The position numbers and the translations under genes are program-made. A stretch of DNA of 64,000 nucleotides, from the NCBI RefSeq assembly GCF_003217295.1, contig NZ_QJTJ01000005.1, positions 124,001 to 188,000 of the forward strand. The letters run 5' to 3'. Of the stretch, positions 46,599 through 56,546 are shown piece after piece; the first letter of the stretch is position 1, and the number at the start of each line of letters is the position of its first letter. The notes under the pieces are model-generated. The model had not been told where the DNA came from. It searched no databases and was given only the letters and a program-made list of their open reading frames with translations. Source of the DNA: Ureibacillus chungkukjangi (GTDB taxonomy: Bacteria; Bacillota; Bacilli; Bacillales_A; Planococcaceae).

Positions 46599-47186
46599 AT
46601 GAGTAGGGTGAAGAAAGCGGCAGGTGATAGTGTGAGAGGGAGATTCACTCGTGTATTAATTTTCACAGTTATCGTTATAGGCTTAGCTGTAGGCTATAAT
46701 TTCGTTTCAGTTCACTTTTCAGGAGATGGAAAATCTTCTCCAGAAGAAGCACTACCTCAAGATAGTAATTATGAATGGATTGAAGGACCACGAAGTGAGA
46801 AGGAGGTAAGATATTTCTTCTTATATAATAGTGGGAATTTTGGGACGCAAGTAGTAACTAAAAATTTTAAAGGCTGGAGTTTAGGAAGTCGTACCTCATC
46901 ACCATTACCAAAGGTATTAGACGAAAATAAAATAGCTACCGCTTATTCTGATAGTGAAGTATTATTTGGACTTATAAAGCCGGGTGGAGAAGTAGAAGTT
47001 ACAGTTAATGGAAAGGGAACAAAACGAATACCATTAACTTCCTTATCAAAAGAAGTATTAGATAGATTAAATGTGGCAGGATATGAAATCTGGTACATAG
47101 ATTTGTCAGAATTAACTGATTCCAAAAAATTTTTAATAAAGGTATTAGATGAAAATAATTCTTTACTTAATGAGTTATCAATCTGA
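46599..47186 (+). CDS. Membrane-anchored hypothetical protein (195 aa)
   Basis: Not recognised. One membrane helix at about 18-36 (VLIFTVIVIGLAVGYNFV) follows a basic head, so residues 40-195 should be outside the cell. The outer part contains VRYFFLYNSGNFG and EVEVTVNGKGTKRIP, consistent with a small beta-rich domain. Start is ATG directly after the preceding stop, with a weak ribosome binding site, suggesting translational coupling to the DUF2785 gene. No terminator is obvious. Confidence 0.7.
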   Translation: MSRVKKAAGDSVRGRFTRVLIFTVIVIGLAVGYNFVSVHFSGDGKSSPEEALPQDSNYEWIEGPRSEKEVRYFFLYNSGNFGTQVVTKNFKGWSLGSRTSSPLPKVLDENKIATAYSDSEVLFGLIKPGGEVEVTVNGKGTKRIPLTSLSKEVLDRLNVAGYEIWYIDLSELTDSKKFLIKVLDENNSLLNELSI

Positions 47187-47296
47187 TACTAATTGTCCAT
47201 AATTGATAAGGACGAATAGCAAGAAATCTTGAATAGATGGTTTTTTATTTTAGAAAAGTAAGCTATAATACTATTTGCATAGTAAATGGCTAGGTC

Positions 47297-47311
47297 ATAA
47301 AAATAACTTAT
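47297..47311. promoter_or_regulatory. CcpC-type operator of acnA
   Basis: ATAA-N7-TTAT (ATAAAAATAACTTAT). Its centre, 47304, is 66 bases before the predicted start point at ~47370; a TTAT half site at 47340-47343 sits near -27. B. subtilis citB has the same two CcpC sites at -66 and -27. Confidence 0.8.
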
Positions 47312-47334
47312 CACAAAAGATAATTTTAATGTAA

Positions 47335-47363
47335 TTTACTTATGTATATAAATCGTTTATGAT
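47335..47363 (+). promoter_or_regulatory. Promoter of acnA
   Basis: TTTACT at 47335-47340 and TATGAT at 47358-47363 with a 17-base spacer; predicted start near 47370, 50 bases before the ATG. Confidence 0.75.
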
Positions 47364-47419
47364 GATTTATGGAGAAAAGCTTTGCAAGCCTTTCAATATT
47401 AAATAGGGGGAGTACAATA

Positions 47420-50122
47420 ATGGCAATTAACTTACACAATAGCCGTTCTTCATTTGAAGTGAATGGTAAAACATACAACTTTTACCGTCTTGCTGCAATT
47501 GAAGAAGCTGGCGTAGCAAACGTATCACGCCTACCTTACTCAATTAAAGTATTATTAGAATCAGTATTACGTCAATTTGATGACTATGTTATTAAAGAAG
47601 AGCACGTAAACAACTTAGCGAAATTTGGTGCTGGTGCTGACGCAGAAGGTGAAGTACCTTTCAAACCATCACGTGTAGTATTACAAGACTTCACAGGTGT
47701 GCCAGTAGTAGTAGACTTAGCTTCTTTACGTTCAGCTATGAAAGAATTAGGTGGAAATCCTGATAAAATCAACCCAGCAATTCCAGTTGACCTTGTAATT
47801 GACCACTCAGTACAGGTTGACAAATACGGTAATGCAGCTGCATTACAAGCTAACATGGACCTTGAGTTCGAGCGTAACGCAGAACGTTACAACTTCTTAA
47901 AATGGGCTCAAACTGCTTACGATAACTTCCGTGCTGTTCCTCCAGCAACTGGTATCGTACACCAAGTTAACTTAGAATATTTAGCGCCAGTAGTTCACGT
48001 TAAAGAAAACGTTGATGGCACTTTTGAAACATTCCCAGACTCAGTAGTAGGTACTGACTCACATACAACAATGATTAACGGTATCGGTGTACTTGGATGG
48101 GGTGTAGGTGGTATCGAAGCTGAAGCAGGTATGCTTGGTCAAGCGTCATACTTCCCAATTCCAGAAGTAATCGGTGTTAAATTAACTGGTGATCTTCCAA
48201 ACGGTGCAACTGCGATGGACTTATCATTAAAAGTAACTCAAGTATTACGTCAACGCGGCGTAGTAGGTAAATTCGTTGAGTTCTTCGGTCCTGGTGTGTC
48301 TAAATTACCATTAGCTGACCGTGCAACAATTTCAAACATGGCTCCTGAATATGGTGCAACATGTGGTTACTTCGCTATTGACGAAGAATCTTTAAACTAT
48401 ATGCGTTTAACTGGTCGTGACGAAGAGCACATCGCAGTAGTTGAAGCTTACTTAAAAGCTAACAACTTATTCTTCGATCCATCATTAGAGCCTGTTTACA
48501 CTGATGTATTAGAAATTAAATTAGAGGACATCCAACCAAACCTTTCTGGTCCAAAACGTCCACAAGATTTAATTCCTCTTACAGATATGAAAGCTCGCTA
48601 CCATGAAGCAGTAACTGCTCCAATGGGCGTACAAGGCTTTGGTTTAACAGAAGATGAATTCGATAAAAAAGCTACAGTTAAATTTGCAGATGGCGATGTG
48701 GAAATGCCAACAGGTGCAGTAGCTATTGCTGCAATCACTTCTTGTACAAACACATCTAACCCATATGTTCTTTTAGCAGCTGGTTTAGTTGCGAAAAAAG
48801 CAGTTGAAAAAGGTATCCAACCACCATCATGGGTTAAAACTTCTTTAGCACCAGGTTCTAAAGTAGTAACTGGTTACTTAGAAGAGTCAGGTTTACAATC
48901 TTACCTTGACCAAATTGGCTTCAACACTGTAGGTTATGGTTGTACAACATGTATCGGTAACTCTGGTCCATTACTTCCAGAAATCGAAGATGCTATTAAA
49001 GAAAAAGACTTATTTGTAACTTCAGTACTTTCTGGTAACCGTAACTTCGAAGGTCGTGTACATCCACTTGTAAAAGCTAACTACTTAGCATCACCACCAC
49101 TTGTTGTTGCTTATGCATTAGCTGGTACAGTTGATATCGACCTACAAAAAGATGCAATCGGTACTGACAAAGATGGTAACGAAGTATTCTTCGCGGACAT
49201 CTGGCCTTCAACTGAAGAAGTAAATACTGTATTAAACAAAGTTGTAACTCGTGAATTATTCCAAAAAGAATATGAAACAGTATTCACAGCTAACGAAAAA
49301 TGGAATGCAATTGAAACATCAACTGAGTCTTTATACACATTTGATGACAAATCAACTTACATTCAAAACCCACCATTCTTCACTGGTCTTTCTAAAGAGC
49401 CAGGCGCAATCCAAACTCTTGCAGGATTACGCGTAATCGCTAAATTTGGTGACTCTATTACTACTGACCATATTTCACCAGCAGGTGCGATTGGTAAAGA
49501 TACACCAGCAGGTAAATACTTACAAGAAAATGGTGTAGCTATTCGTGATTTTAACTCTTATGGTTCTCGTCGTGGTAACCACGAAGTTATGATGCGCGGT
49601 ACATTCGCTAACATCCGTATCCGTAACCAAGTTGCTCCTGGTACAGAAGGTGGATTCACTACTTACTGGCCAACAGGTGAAGTTGAGTACATTTACGATG
49701 CAGCTATGAAATATCAAGAACAAGGTACTGGCTTAGTAGTATTAGCTGGTAACGACTATGGTATGGGATCTTCTCGTGACTGGGCTGCAAAAGGTACATT
49801 CTTATTAGGAATTAAAACAGTTATCGCACAAAGCTACGAGCGTATTCACCGTTCAAACCTTGTAATGATGGGTGTATTACCACTTCAATACTTACCAGGT
49901 GAAAGTGCTGATACATTAGGATTAACTGGTAAAGAAGAAATCTCAGTAAACCTTACTGATAATGTAAAACCACGTGATATCTTAACTGTAACTGCTAAAG
50001 CTGAAGACGGTACTGTTAAAGAGTTCAAAGCTCTTGCTCGTTTCGACTCAGAAGTAGAAGTAGACTACTACCGTCATGGTGGTATCCTACAAATGGTACT
50101 TCGTCAAAAAGCTGCTGAATAA
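47420..50122 (+). CDS. acnA: Aconitate hydratase A
   Basis: A 900-residue Fe-S enzyme of the TCA cycle interconverting citrate and isocitrate; the apo-form binds RNA in Bacillus. Cluster cysteines lie in [10 protein letters not shown] and [11 protein letters not shown]. The swivel-domain motif [16 protein letters not shown] is intact. GGGGGAG precedes ATG 47420; the open frame back to 47369 covers the promoter start and is not coding. Codon choice is strongly biased (few rare codons) compared with neighbours, indicating high expression. Called citB in B. subtilis. Confidence 0.97.
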   Translation: MAINLHNSRSSFEVNGKTYNFYRLAAIEEAGVANVSRLPYSIKVLLESVLRQFDDYVIKEEHVNNLAKFGAGADAEGEVPFKPSRVVLQDFTGVPVVVDLASLRSAMKELGGNPDKINPAIPVDLVIDHSVQVDKYGNAAALQANMDLEFERNAERYNFLKWAQTAYDNFRAVPPATGIVHQVNLEYLAPVVHVKENVDGTFETFPDSVVGTDSHTTMINGIGVLGWGVGGIEAEAGMLGQASYFPIPEVIGVKLTGDLPNGATAMDLSLKVTQVLRQRGVVGKFVEFFGPGVSKLPLADRATISNMAPEYGATCGYFAIDEESLNYMRLTGRDEEHIAVVEAYLKANNLFFDPSLEPVYTDVLEIKLEDIQPNLSGPKRPQDLIPLTDMKARYHEAVTAPMGVQGFGLTEDEFDKKATVKFADGDVEMPTGAVAIAAITSCTNTSNPYVLLAAGLVAKKAVEKGIQPPSWVKTSLAPGSKVVTGYLEESGLQSYLDQIGFNTVGYGCTTCIGNSGPLLPEIEDAIKEKDLFVTSVLSGNRNFEGRVHPLVKANYLASPPLVVAYALAGTVDIDLQKDAIGTDKDGNEVFFADIWPSTEEVNTVLNKVVTRELFQKEYETVFTANEKWNAIETSTESLYTFDDKSTYIQNPPFFTGLSKEPGAIQTLAGLRVIAKFGDSITTDHISPAGAIGKDTPAGKYLQENGVAIRDFNSYGSRRGNHEVMMRGTFANIRIRNQVAPGTEGGFTTYWPTGEVEYIYDAAMKYQEQGTGLVVLAGNDYGMGSSRDWAAKGTFLLGIKTVIAQSYERIHRSNLVMMGVLPLQYLPGESADTLGLTGKEEISVNLTDNVKPRDILTVTAKAEDGTVKEFKALARFDSEVEVDYYRHGGILQMVLRQKAAE

Positions 50123-50135
50123 TTATTTGTAAATA

Positions 50136-50176
50136 AATAACCGATAAGTTCATTTGAACTTATCGGTTTTTTTGTG
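50136..50176 (+). terminator. Terminator of acnA
   Basis: AACCGATAAGTTCA / TGAACTTATCGGTT 14-base stem with a tight loop followed by seven T. Confidence 0.92.
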
Positions 50177-50373
50177 TCTATTGGTCCTAGGTTAATTTTG
50201 CTAGTATTTTCTATTTTTAGGCTAGAACCGACTTCATTTTCAATAATTTTATAAATTCTTACATCAATTTACAGAAAATTAATAGATTTTTAGATTCAGA
50301 TAGTTTAAACTATAATAAAATTATATCATTTCATAATTTTAAAAAAATATATTTTGTTGGAGGTTTTATTTAA

Positions 50374-52575
50374 ATGAAATTTTCGAAAAGTAGCAAAATC
50401 TTTATCGCTTCAGCAACAACTGCAGCATTAGCTTCATCTGTTGTGATGGTTACACCATTACAAACTCAAGCTGCAGGTCCATTTACGGATGTAACATCTT
50501 CTGACTCCCACTATGAATCTATTTTAAAGTTAGCAGACTTAGGTATTATTAACGGCTATCCAGATGGTACATACAAATCACGAAGCCATGTTACTCGTGG
50601 ACAAGTTGCAACAATTTTAGCTAATATTCTTAATTTAAAAACAGAAAACCCTAAAGATCCTGGGTTTACAGATGTTTCTAAATCACACGATCATTATGCT
50701 GCTATTGCTGCTTTAAAAGAAGCAAAATATATTAATGGTTATGAAGATAATACTTTTAAACCTAACGAAAAAATTTCGCGTGCGCATTTAGCAGTAATGA
50801 TTGCATCTGCTCTAAAACTAGTTCCAAAAAATAGTGAAGCACTACCATTTAAAGATGTAACGTTATATGAAGAACAAATTAAAGCTTTATATGACTTTGG
50901 TATCACTGTCGGTACTACGGATACAACTTTCGATCCTGGTAACAATGTAACTCGTGGACAAGCTGCTTCATTCCTTTACCGTGCATTAGAAGTATATGAT
51001 TCAACATTTAATTTATCAATTATGCATAGTAACGATACACATAGTGCTGTTGAAAAGGCGCCTAAGCGTGCAACAGCTGTTAAGGAATTCCGTACTAAAA
51101 ATCCAGATGCATTATTACTGGATGCAGGAGATGCAAATACAGGAACTCTTTACTACAATGAACTTAAAGGTCAAGCAGATATCGCATTCATGAACTACAT
51201 GAAATACGATGCAATGACATTTGGTAACCATGAGTTTGATGCTGGTTCTACACCTGAAGGACATCAAGCATTAGTAGACTTCATCAAAATAGCTGATTTC
51301 CCATTTGTTAGCTCAAACGTTGATTTCTCTGCAGATGCGAAATTCACTGGATTGTTCTCAGACTTAATCTCTAGTGAGCCTGAAAACGGTAAGATTTATA
51401 ACGGTATTATTAAAGAAATAAACGGTGAGAAGGTAGGAATCTTTGGCTTAACGACTGCCGAAACTGCTGATATTTCTTCACCTGGAAGTATTGCTTTCAA
51501 AAACTACATTGAAGAAGCTGAAAAAGCTGTTAAAGCCTTCGAAGATAAAGGCGTAGATAAAATTATTGCGCTATCTCACTTAGGTTTTGATGATAATCCA
51601 GCAATTGATAACGATATTATCTTAGCTCAATCTGTTAATGGAATTGACGTAATTATCGGTGGTCACTCTCATACAGAATTGAAAGCGCCATATGTTGTAA
51701 ATGCTAATACAACAGGTGTTGCTAAAGATACTACATTAATCGTTCAAGCTAAAAATGCAAGTGACTTCTTAGGAACACTTGATGTAACATTTAATGACAA
51801 AGGTGTCGTTGTAGCATATAAAGGTGGATTACTTGATTTAGGTAAATATGCTGATGATCAAGGTGCACTTGAACTGTTAAAGCCTTATAAGGAGCAAGTT
51901 ACTAAGGTTGGGGGAGCTGAAATCAAAGCAACAGCATCTGAAGCTTTAGTAAGCCCTCGTATAACTGATGAAGGTAATACTGAACAACTAAGTGTTCGCA
52001 AAAATGAAACGGCTTTAGGTAACTTAATTACTGATGGAATGGTTACAAAAGCTCAGCAATTTACTGACAAAGAAGTAATCATGGCCGTGCAAAATGGTGG
52101 AGGTATCCGTGCTTCAATCGATGCTGGCGCTATCACAGTTGAGGAAGTTATCAAAGTACTTCCATTCATGAACACACTAGCGATTATGGATGTTACTGGA
52201 ACTGAGTTAAAAGAGACGTTTGAAACAAGTGTTGGTGTATATCCAAACGAAAACGGTGGATTCTTACACGTATCTAAGGGAGTAAAAGTTCAATTTGACT
52301 CTTCTAAGCCCGCTGGAGAACGTGTTGTAAGTATTTCTTACACTGATGCATCTGGTAAAGAAGTACTGGTAGAAGATGCTAAAACGTATACAATCGCAAC
52401 TAACGCATTCACTGGTAAAGGTGGAGACGGATTTAAAGCTCTTGAAAAAGCTTATGGAGAAGGGCGTATGACTGACTTAGGTCTTTCTGACTGGGAAAAC
52501 TTCAAAGAGCATTTAGAATCAATCGGTACAATCACACCTACAGTTGAAGGGCGTATTGTAGACGTAGCAAAATAA
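50374..52575 (+). CDS. SLH-anchored 5'-nucleotidase / metallophosphoesterase
   Basis: A 733-residue exported enzyme. Residues 1-33 are a signal peptide ending TQAAG. Three SLH repeats follow (34-~205: GPFTDVTSSDSHYESILKL, GFTDVSKSHDHYAAI, LPFKDVTLYEEQI). Next comes the metallophosphoesterase domain with MHSNDTHSA, DAGDANTG, FGNHEFDAG and IGGHSHTE, then the 5'-nucleotidase C-terminal domain (QNGGGIRASIDAG, NAFTGKGGDGF). SLH repeats bind pyruvylated wall polymer, so it is held on the cell surface to release phosphate and nucleosides from nucleotides. GGAGG precedes the ATG. Confidence 0.93.
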   Translation: MKFSKSSKIFIASATTAALASSVVMVTPLQTQAAGPFTDVTSSDSHYESILKLADLGIINGYPDGTYKSRSHVTRGQVATILANILNLKTENPKDPGFTDVSKSHDHYAAIAALKEAKYINGYEDNTFKPNEKISRAHLAVMIASALKLVPKNSEALPFKDVTLYEEQIKALYDFGITVGTTDTTFDPGNNVTRGQAASFLYRALEVYDSTFNLSIMHSNDTHSAVEKAPKRATAVKEFRTKNPDALLLDAGDANTGTLYYNELKGQADIAFMNYMKYDAMTFGNHEFDAGSTPEGHQALVDFIKIADFPFVSSNVDFSADAKFTGLFSDLISSEPENGKIYNGIIKEINGEKVGIFGLTTAETADISSPGSIAFKNYIEEAEKAVKAFEDKGVDKIIALSHLGFDDNPAIDNDIILAQSVNGIDVIIGGHSHTELKAPYVVNANTTGVAKDTTLIVQAKNASDFLGTLDVTFNDKGVVVAYKGGLLDLGKYADDQGALELLKPYKEQVTKVGGAEIKATASEALVSPRITDEGNTEQLSVRKNETALGNLITDGMVTKAQQFTDKEVIMAVQNGGGIRASIDAGAITVEEVIKVLPFMNTLAIMDVTGTELKETFETSVGVYPNENGGFLHVSKGVKVQFDSSKPAGERVVSISYTDASGKEVLVEDAKTYTIATNAFTGKGGDGFKALEKAYGEGRMTDLGLSDWENFKEHLESIGTITPTVEGRIVDVAK

Positions 52576-52584
52576 TTGGACGTA

Positions 52585-52632
52585 AAGGATCCGATATACA
52601 ACTAGCTTAGTTGTATATTGGGTCTTTTTCAT
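52585..52632 (+). terminator. Terminator of the SLH nucleotidase gene
   Basis: ATCCGATATACAACT / AGTTGTATATTGGGT stem (G-U pairs) with a 5-base loop followed by CTTTTTC. Confidence 0.85.
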
Positions 52633-52755
52633 TGAGAATAACTCTATTTATAATAATCTTGTAAAAATTTATAAGTTTTAGTTGAAATAATTACTTACAA
52701 TTAATAAAATAGTAATTATCATATAGGCTTAGTCTAAATACTTACAGGAGGAATT

Positions 52756-53022
52756 ATGGATAATAATAGATATAGTATTTTAGCGAAGTTTCGTGAGGGG
52801 CATTATTTTTACTTAAACTTCAATAATCCTAGAATCTTAGATTGTTTAGAACAAGTTCCTCCACCACAGGGCCTATTAGCGCTTGCGCAGTGGCCAATCT
52901 ATAAGCATGCAGAGATTGAGTTTTTTGTTGAACTGATCAATGGTAATATCAAATATTATCATTTGAAGGACCGACGTACAAAGGTTATGAAAACAATAAA
53001 CCTCGACAAATCAGAATTATAA
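52756..53022 (+). CDS. Hypothetical small soluble protein (88 aa)
   Basis: Not recognised. AGGAGGA is 7 bases before the ATG, and a strong terminator follows, so it looks like a genuine single gene. The product has no membrane helix. It has a Pro run (EQVPPPQGLL) in the middle and a basic end (HLKDRRTKVMKTINLDKSEL). A beta-rich fold seems likely, but I cannot name a family. Confidence 0.65.
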   Translation: MDNNRYSILAKFREGHYFYLNFNNPRILDCLEQVPPPQGLLALAQWPIYKHAEIEFFVELINGNIKYYHLKDRRTKVMKTINLDKSEL

Positions 53023-53032
53023 ATTTAAACAT

Positions 53033-53073
53033 AAAGAGAGGTACCACACTAGCTGTGATACCTCTTTTTTTAC
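53033..53073. terminator. Bidirectional terminator
   Basis: AGAGGTACCACA / TGTGATACCTCT stem with a CTAGC loop and T/A runs on the two sides, between convergent genes. Confidence 0.88.
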
Positions 53074-53363
53074 CATTCAATATTGGCAATAATTCCTGCA
53101 TCATCATGAAGTTCAAGCATAATTCTAGCCGAAATGGAATCTCGATTTAATTTCTCATCAAGATAAAGTCGTATCGCAGTGATAAAGTTTACTGTGTTAT
53201 AAAAGTCCATTTGACCATTCAAATAAGCTTCTGCAGTAAAACCTGCCATATCATCATACATTAACTCCACTTCAACATCGGTTGGCTGAACTTTTTTAAA
53301 TTTTGCATGGAAATAACACAGTGCATTGATAACCTCTTGTTCAGATAATGTTATTTTTTCCAA
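53070..53363 (-). CDS. YxcD family (DUF2653) protein
   Basis: A 97-residue soluble protein matching the YxcD/DUF2653 family: MEKITLSEQEVINALCYFHA, PTDVEVELMYDDMAGFTAEA and the ending DDAGIIANIEW. Its start lies 13 bases inside the preceding membrane-protein gene, so the two form one transcription unit. Function unknown. Confidence 0.85.
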   Translation of the reverse strand: MEKITLSEQEVINALCYFHAKFKKVQPTDVEVELMYDDMAGFTAEAYLNGQMDFYNTVNFITAIRLYLDEKLNRDSISARIMLELHDDAGIIANIEW

Positions 53364-53815
53364 CTGTCCGTTACCTCTTTATTATTTTTACGTTTCATCA
53401 TTTGATAAATTTTCATACAAATGAATACGATTAAAATAATGGCAGCTGCATTGATGGCAAAGCCTAAAATATTCCCGATAAGTCCCATATCAGAGAAAAG
53501 ACTACCGAAGAGTAATCCAGCTAGACCCCCGATAAATAGGCCTTTCATCAGACCACCACTAGAAAATCCACCTTTAGATTGTGTAGCAGTTGATTTGTTA
53601 TTTGTTGTTGTATTTGATTTATTAACAGTTGAATTTGTACCAGAATCATTATTTTGAACATTATTATTTGTTCCTGGGTTAGTGTTATAGCTTTTTTTAC
53701 CTGATTTGTACGACTTTGCTTCGGCCGTTTCTACATGGTCTAAAAAAGGGATAACTGTACCAACACTTGAGAACGCTAAAGTGATGGCAATAAAAATTGC
53801 AGAAAGCTTTTTCAT
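53351..53815 (-). CDS. Secreted or membrane protein with Asn/Thr-rich linker (154 aa)
   Basis: Residues 1-33 form a signal peptide (cleavage near VETAEA). Residues 35-82 are an Asn/Thr/Ser/Lys-rich linker. Residues 84-105 are a Gly-rich hydrophobic stretch (GGLMKGLFIGGLAGLLFGSLF), followed by a membrane helix (GFAINAAAIILIVFICMKI) and a basic tail. The layout resembles the N-terminal part of Tim44-like proteins of Bacilli. It is paired with YxcD; function unknown. Confidence 0.75.
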   Translation of the reverse strand: MKKLSAIFIAITLAFSSVGTVIPFLDHVETAEAKSYKSGKKSYNTNPGTNNNVQNNDSGTNSTVNKSNTTTNNKSTATQSKGGFSSGGLMKGLFIGGLAGLLFGSLFSDMGLIGNILGFAINAAAIILIVFICMKIYQMMKRKNNKEVTDSWKK

Positions 53816-53910
53816 TTACTATATTTCCTCCATCCTTATAAACACAAATTCTGATTGTGCTTTTACTCTACAATTATATCAAAATATAAATAATATAAAA
53901 AATATTTGAC

Positions 53911-53941
53911 ATCGAATAGTAATCCGAGAAGTTTATTCGAT
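53911..53941. promoter_or_regulatory. Inverted repeat in the divergent gap before the panF operon
   Basis: ATCGAATA ... TATTCGAT, a perfect 8-base inverted repeat separated by 15 bases. TTGACA (53906-53911) overlaps its left arm. It lies between divergent genes and could be an operator; no matching regulator is encoded nearby. Confidence 0.4.
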
Positions 53942-54089
53942 ATATTTTGAATCATCTGTACTTATTCTATACAAGGTCAATTATTCTAATATAGACCAAC
54001 TAATAGTAATTCTTCCATTTTTGTAGATGAAAAAGTATGATAGAAAAGTAAATATATCTAGCATCAAATTATTGAAAGGAATGAATACA

Positions 54090-54353
54090 TTGAAGGATGC
54101 ACGTTTTAAAATTGCAAATCGAGAAGCCTTAATAGGCGTAGCTCTTGTTATCATAAATTTTGCTATTTGGTTTGGATTTGCTTACGGATTAGGTGAAGGC
54201 GACCCGAAAGAATATGATTTCATTTGGGGATTCCCGGCATGGTTTTTTTATAGCTGTATTGCCGGTACGATTTTTATGATTATTTTAATTTGGATAGCGA
54301 TCAAAGTCCTTTTCAAGGACGTCTCATTCCATGACGAGGAGGATAAAGCATGA
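54090..54353 (+). CDS. YhdT/DUF997 family small membrane protein
   Basis: An 87-residue protein with two helices (ALIGVALVIINFAIWFGFAYG and the FFYSCIAGTIFMIILIWIAI segment). It matches the YhdT family that precedes panF-type symporter genes. AAAGGA is 9 bases before TTG 54090; upstream ATGs in frame (54027, 54081) lack proper spacing. Its stop overlaps the panF ATG (ATGA). It is presumed to assist the symporter. Confidence 0.85.
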   Translation: MKDARFKIANREALIGVALVIINFAIWFGFAYGLGEGDPKEYDFIWGFPAWFFYSCIAGTIFMIILIWIAIKVLFKDVSFHDEEDKA

Positions 54354-55798
54354 TTCATTGGCAAGTTATAATTCCTCTTTTTGTCTTTTTAATCATTATT
54401 TTTGCAATAGGCTTTTGGGCAAACAAACAGGTGCGTAATTCAAGCTCGTTTCTACAGGAATACTTCTTAGGTGGCCGTGAAATGGGTGGCTTCCTGCTTG
54501 CTATGACAATGATGGCAACTTACGGAAGTGCATCAAGCTTTATAGGAGGTCCTGGTGTTTCCTATAATTTAGGGCTTGGGTGGGTGCTACTAGCCATGGC
54601 ACAACTTCCAGCAGGTTACTTTGTACTAATGATTCTTGGTAAGAAATTCGCTATAATCTCACGTCGTTATGAAGCAATTACGCTTATCGACTTCTTAAAA
54701 AAACGCTATGACAGTAATATAGTGGTGTTTATTTCCGCCATCAGTATTATTGTGTTCCTATTTGCTTCGATGACCGCACAATGGGTTGGGGGAGCAAGGC
54801 TTATTGAGTCGCTAACAGGTTTAAATTACACGGTGGCTTTACTAATTTTTGCTGTAACTGTACTTGTTTATGTGGTTATTGGCGGCTTTAGAGCAGTCGC
54901 TTTAACAGATGCCTTACAAGGGACAATCATGATTATCGGAACAATCGTATTATTAATTGGAACAATTCTTGCAGGTGGGGGAATTGATAATATTATGGGC
55001 TCTCTTTTAAAAGAAAACCCTCAGATGCTATCACCTTTTGGTTCAGATGGCTCTCTTACACCTTTGTATGTATCTACCTTCTGGATTTTGATAGGGCTAG
55101 GTGTTATCGGTTTACCTCAAATTGCAGTTCGAGCTATGAGCTATAAGGATTCAAAAAGCTTACACCGAGCAATTCTTATTGGCACATTTGGTATAGGGAC
55201 AATCATGTTTGGCATGCACTTAATTGGAGTACTGGCTCGTCCGGTAACACCGGGTATAGAAATTGCAGACAAAGTCATGCCGACACTGACTTTAGAGGTT
55301 CTACCACCTGTTCTTGCTGGGATAGTTCTAGCCGCTCCAATGGCAGCCATAATGTCAACGGTAAACGCTTTACTTATGCTTGTAAGTTCTACTGTCGTAA
55401 AAGACGTCTATCTTAATTTCATCAACCCTCAGGCGACAGACAAGCAAATTAAAAATAGAAGCTTTTGGGTTACAACAATTATTGGACTTGCAGTAGTGTT
55501 ATTTTCATTGAATCCACCAGAGTTATTAATCATGCTCAATCTATTTGCCTTTGGTGGTTTAGAATCGGCATTTTTATGGGCAGTAGTATTTGGTCTTTAT
55601 TGGAGCAAAGCGAATAAGTACGGTGCAATCTCATCGATGGTTGTCGGTTTAGTAATGTACATCGCCATTTATCGATTGGCTCCAAACGTTTTTGGGATGC
55701 ACACAGTAACGCTTCCAATTATTGCATCCTTAATCACATTTGTTTTAGTGAGTTTAGGCACACAATCTAAATCTAGCTATAATCCAACTAAATTTTGA
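54350..55798 (+). CDS. panF: Sodium/pantothenate symporter
   Basis: A 482-residue transporter of the sodium:solute symporter family with 13 helices. Family motifs include FLGGREMGGFLLAMTMMATYGSASSF (split by the first loop), GGFRAVALTDALQG and GLPQIAVRAMSY. The preceding YhdT gene and the GARLIESLTGLNY region favour pantothenate as substrate, which feeds coenzyme A synthesis. It overlaps YhdT by 4 bases. Substrate is inferred from family and context. Confidence 0.88.
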   Translation: MIHWQVIIPLFVFLIIIFAIGFWANKQVRNSSSFLQEYFLGGREMGGFLLAMTMMATYGSASSFIGGPGVSYNLGLGWVLLAMAQLPAGYFVLMILGKKFAIISRRYEAITLIDFLKKRYDSNIVVFISAISIIVFLFASMTAQWVGGARLIESLTGLNYTVALLIFAVTVLVYVVIGGFRAVALTDALQGTIMIIGTIVLLIGTILAGGGIDNIMGSLLKENPQMLSPFGSDGSLTPLYVSTFWILIGLGVIGLPQIAVRAMSYKDSKSLHRAILIGTFGIGTIMFGMHLIGVLARPVTPGIEIADKVMPTLTLEVLPPVLAGIVLAAPMAAIMSTVNALLMLVSSTVVKDVYLNFINPQATDKQIKNRSFWVTTIIGLAVVLFSLNPPELLIMLNLFAFGGLESAFLWAVVFGLYWSKANKYGAISSMVVGLVMYIAIYRLAPNVFGMHTVTLPIIASLITFVLVSLGTQSKSSYNPTKF

Positions 55799-55914
55799 TA
55801 TAAATTAAATATTTTGTTTTCTTCTAAGGTATGTTAAGGTCTTAGTAATACAGATAGGACTTTCTTAGATGAAATGATCCGTAATGAATGATGGAGAAAG
55901 GGGTCGTTTCAAAA

Positions 55915-56493
55915 ATGGCAAAGGATATTAAAGCTCAATATAATGGAATCATTTTACTGACAGGCTACTTACAGAGAGTGTTTGTTGCAGAAACGATATT
56001 AGAACGTGTAGGAGAACCATATAATCAAGAACGCTATGACATAGCCAAAGCTCTACTTGATGACGCCTACACAATCCTCCCAGTAGTGGAAGAAACAAAA
56101 ACTGTATCTCAAGACCAAAAAAAGAAACTAGAGATAATTGCGAAGCACACAGGGGAGTTAATGAAAACATATTTCAAGCAAATGCCATTAACCTTTAACG
56201 AAAAACTAGCAATTGTGGGCTCATCTCTATATGCAGAGCAGCACGTTAATGCTGGGATTGTTAGACTTGGAGAACTATTTAACATTCAGGTAAATAAAGA
56301 TTTCCACCAACGTGTTAAGTTTTATGAACAAAGAACGAAAATGATTGACTATCTTGTTTTTACGTTAAATCAAAAAGAAGAGTTAGAGGAACAATTCACC
56401 AAACCGATCGATCCATGGTTTGCGGATGTAATAAGAAATAAGGATTTAATTTTAGAGGACTTTAAACAAGTAGGGCAACTTTTAGAATTTTAA
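55915..56493 (+). CDS. Hypothetical soluble protein (192 aa)
   Basis: Not recognised. An all-helical, charged protein with no membrane segment or signal peptide; it begins MAKDIKAQYNGIILLTGYLQ and contains LPVVEETKTVSQDQKKKLEI. AAAGGGG lies 11 bases before ATG 55915; the frame open from 55888 is less likely. A strong terminator follows. Confidence 0.7.
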   Translation: MAKDIKAQYNGIILLTGYLQRVFVAETILERVGEPYNQERYDIAKALLDDAYTILPVVEETKTVSQDQKKKLEIIAKHTGELMKTYFKQMPLTFNEKLAIVGSSLYAEQHVNAGIVRLGELFNIQVNKDFHQRVKFYEQRTKMIDYLVFTLNQKEELEEQFTKPIDPWFADVIRNKDLILEDFKQVGQLLEF

Positions 56494-56546
56494 ATAAAAA
56501 AGCTGATTGAAGGAGGTAGTAATAACTCCCAATCAGCTTTTTTTTA
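56494..56546. terminator. Bidirectional terminator
   Basis: AAAAAGCTGATTG / CAATCAGCTTTTT stem around a loop that itself pairs GGAG / CTCC, between convergent genes. T tract of eight. Confidence 0.92.

Noticed and set aside
47369-47419. 17-residue N-terminal extension of aconitase
   Set aside because: It would begin at the predicted transcription start, so no ribosome binding site could be in the message; GGGGGAG precedes ATG 47420.
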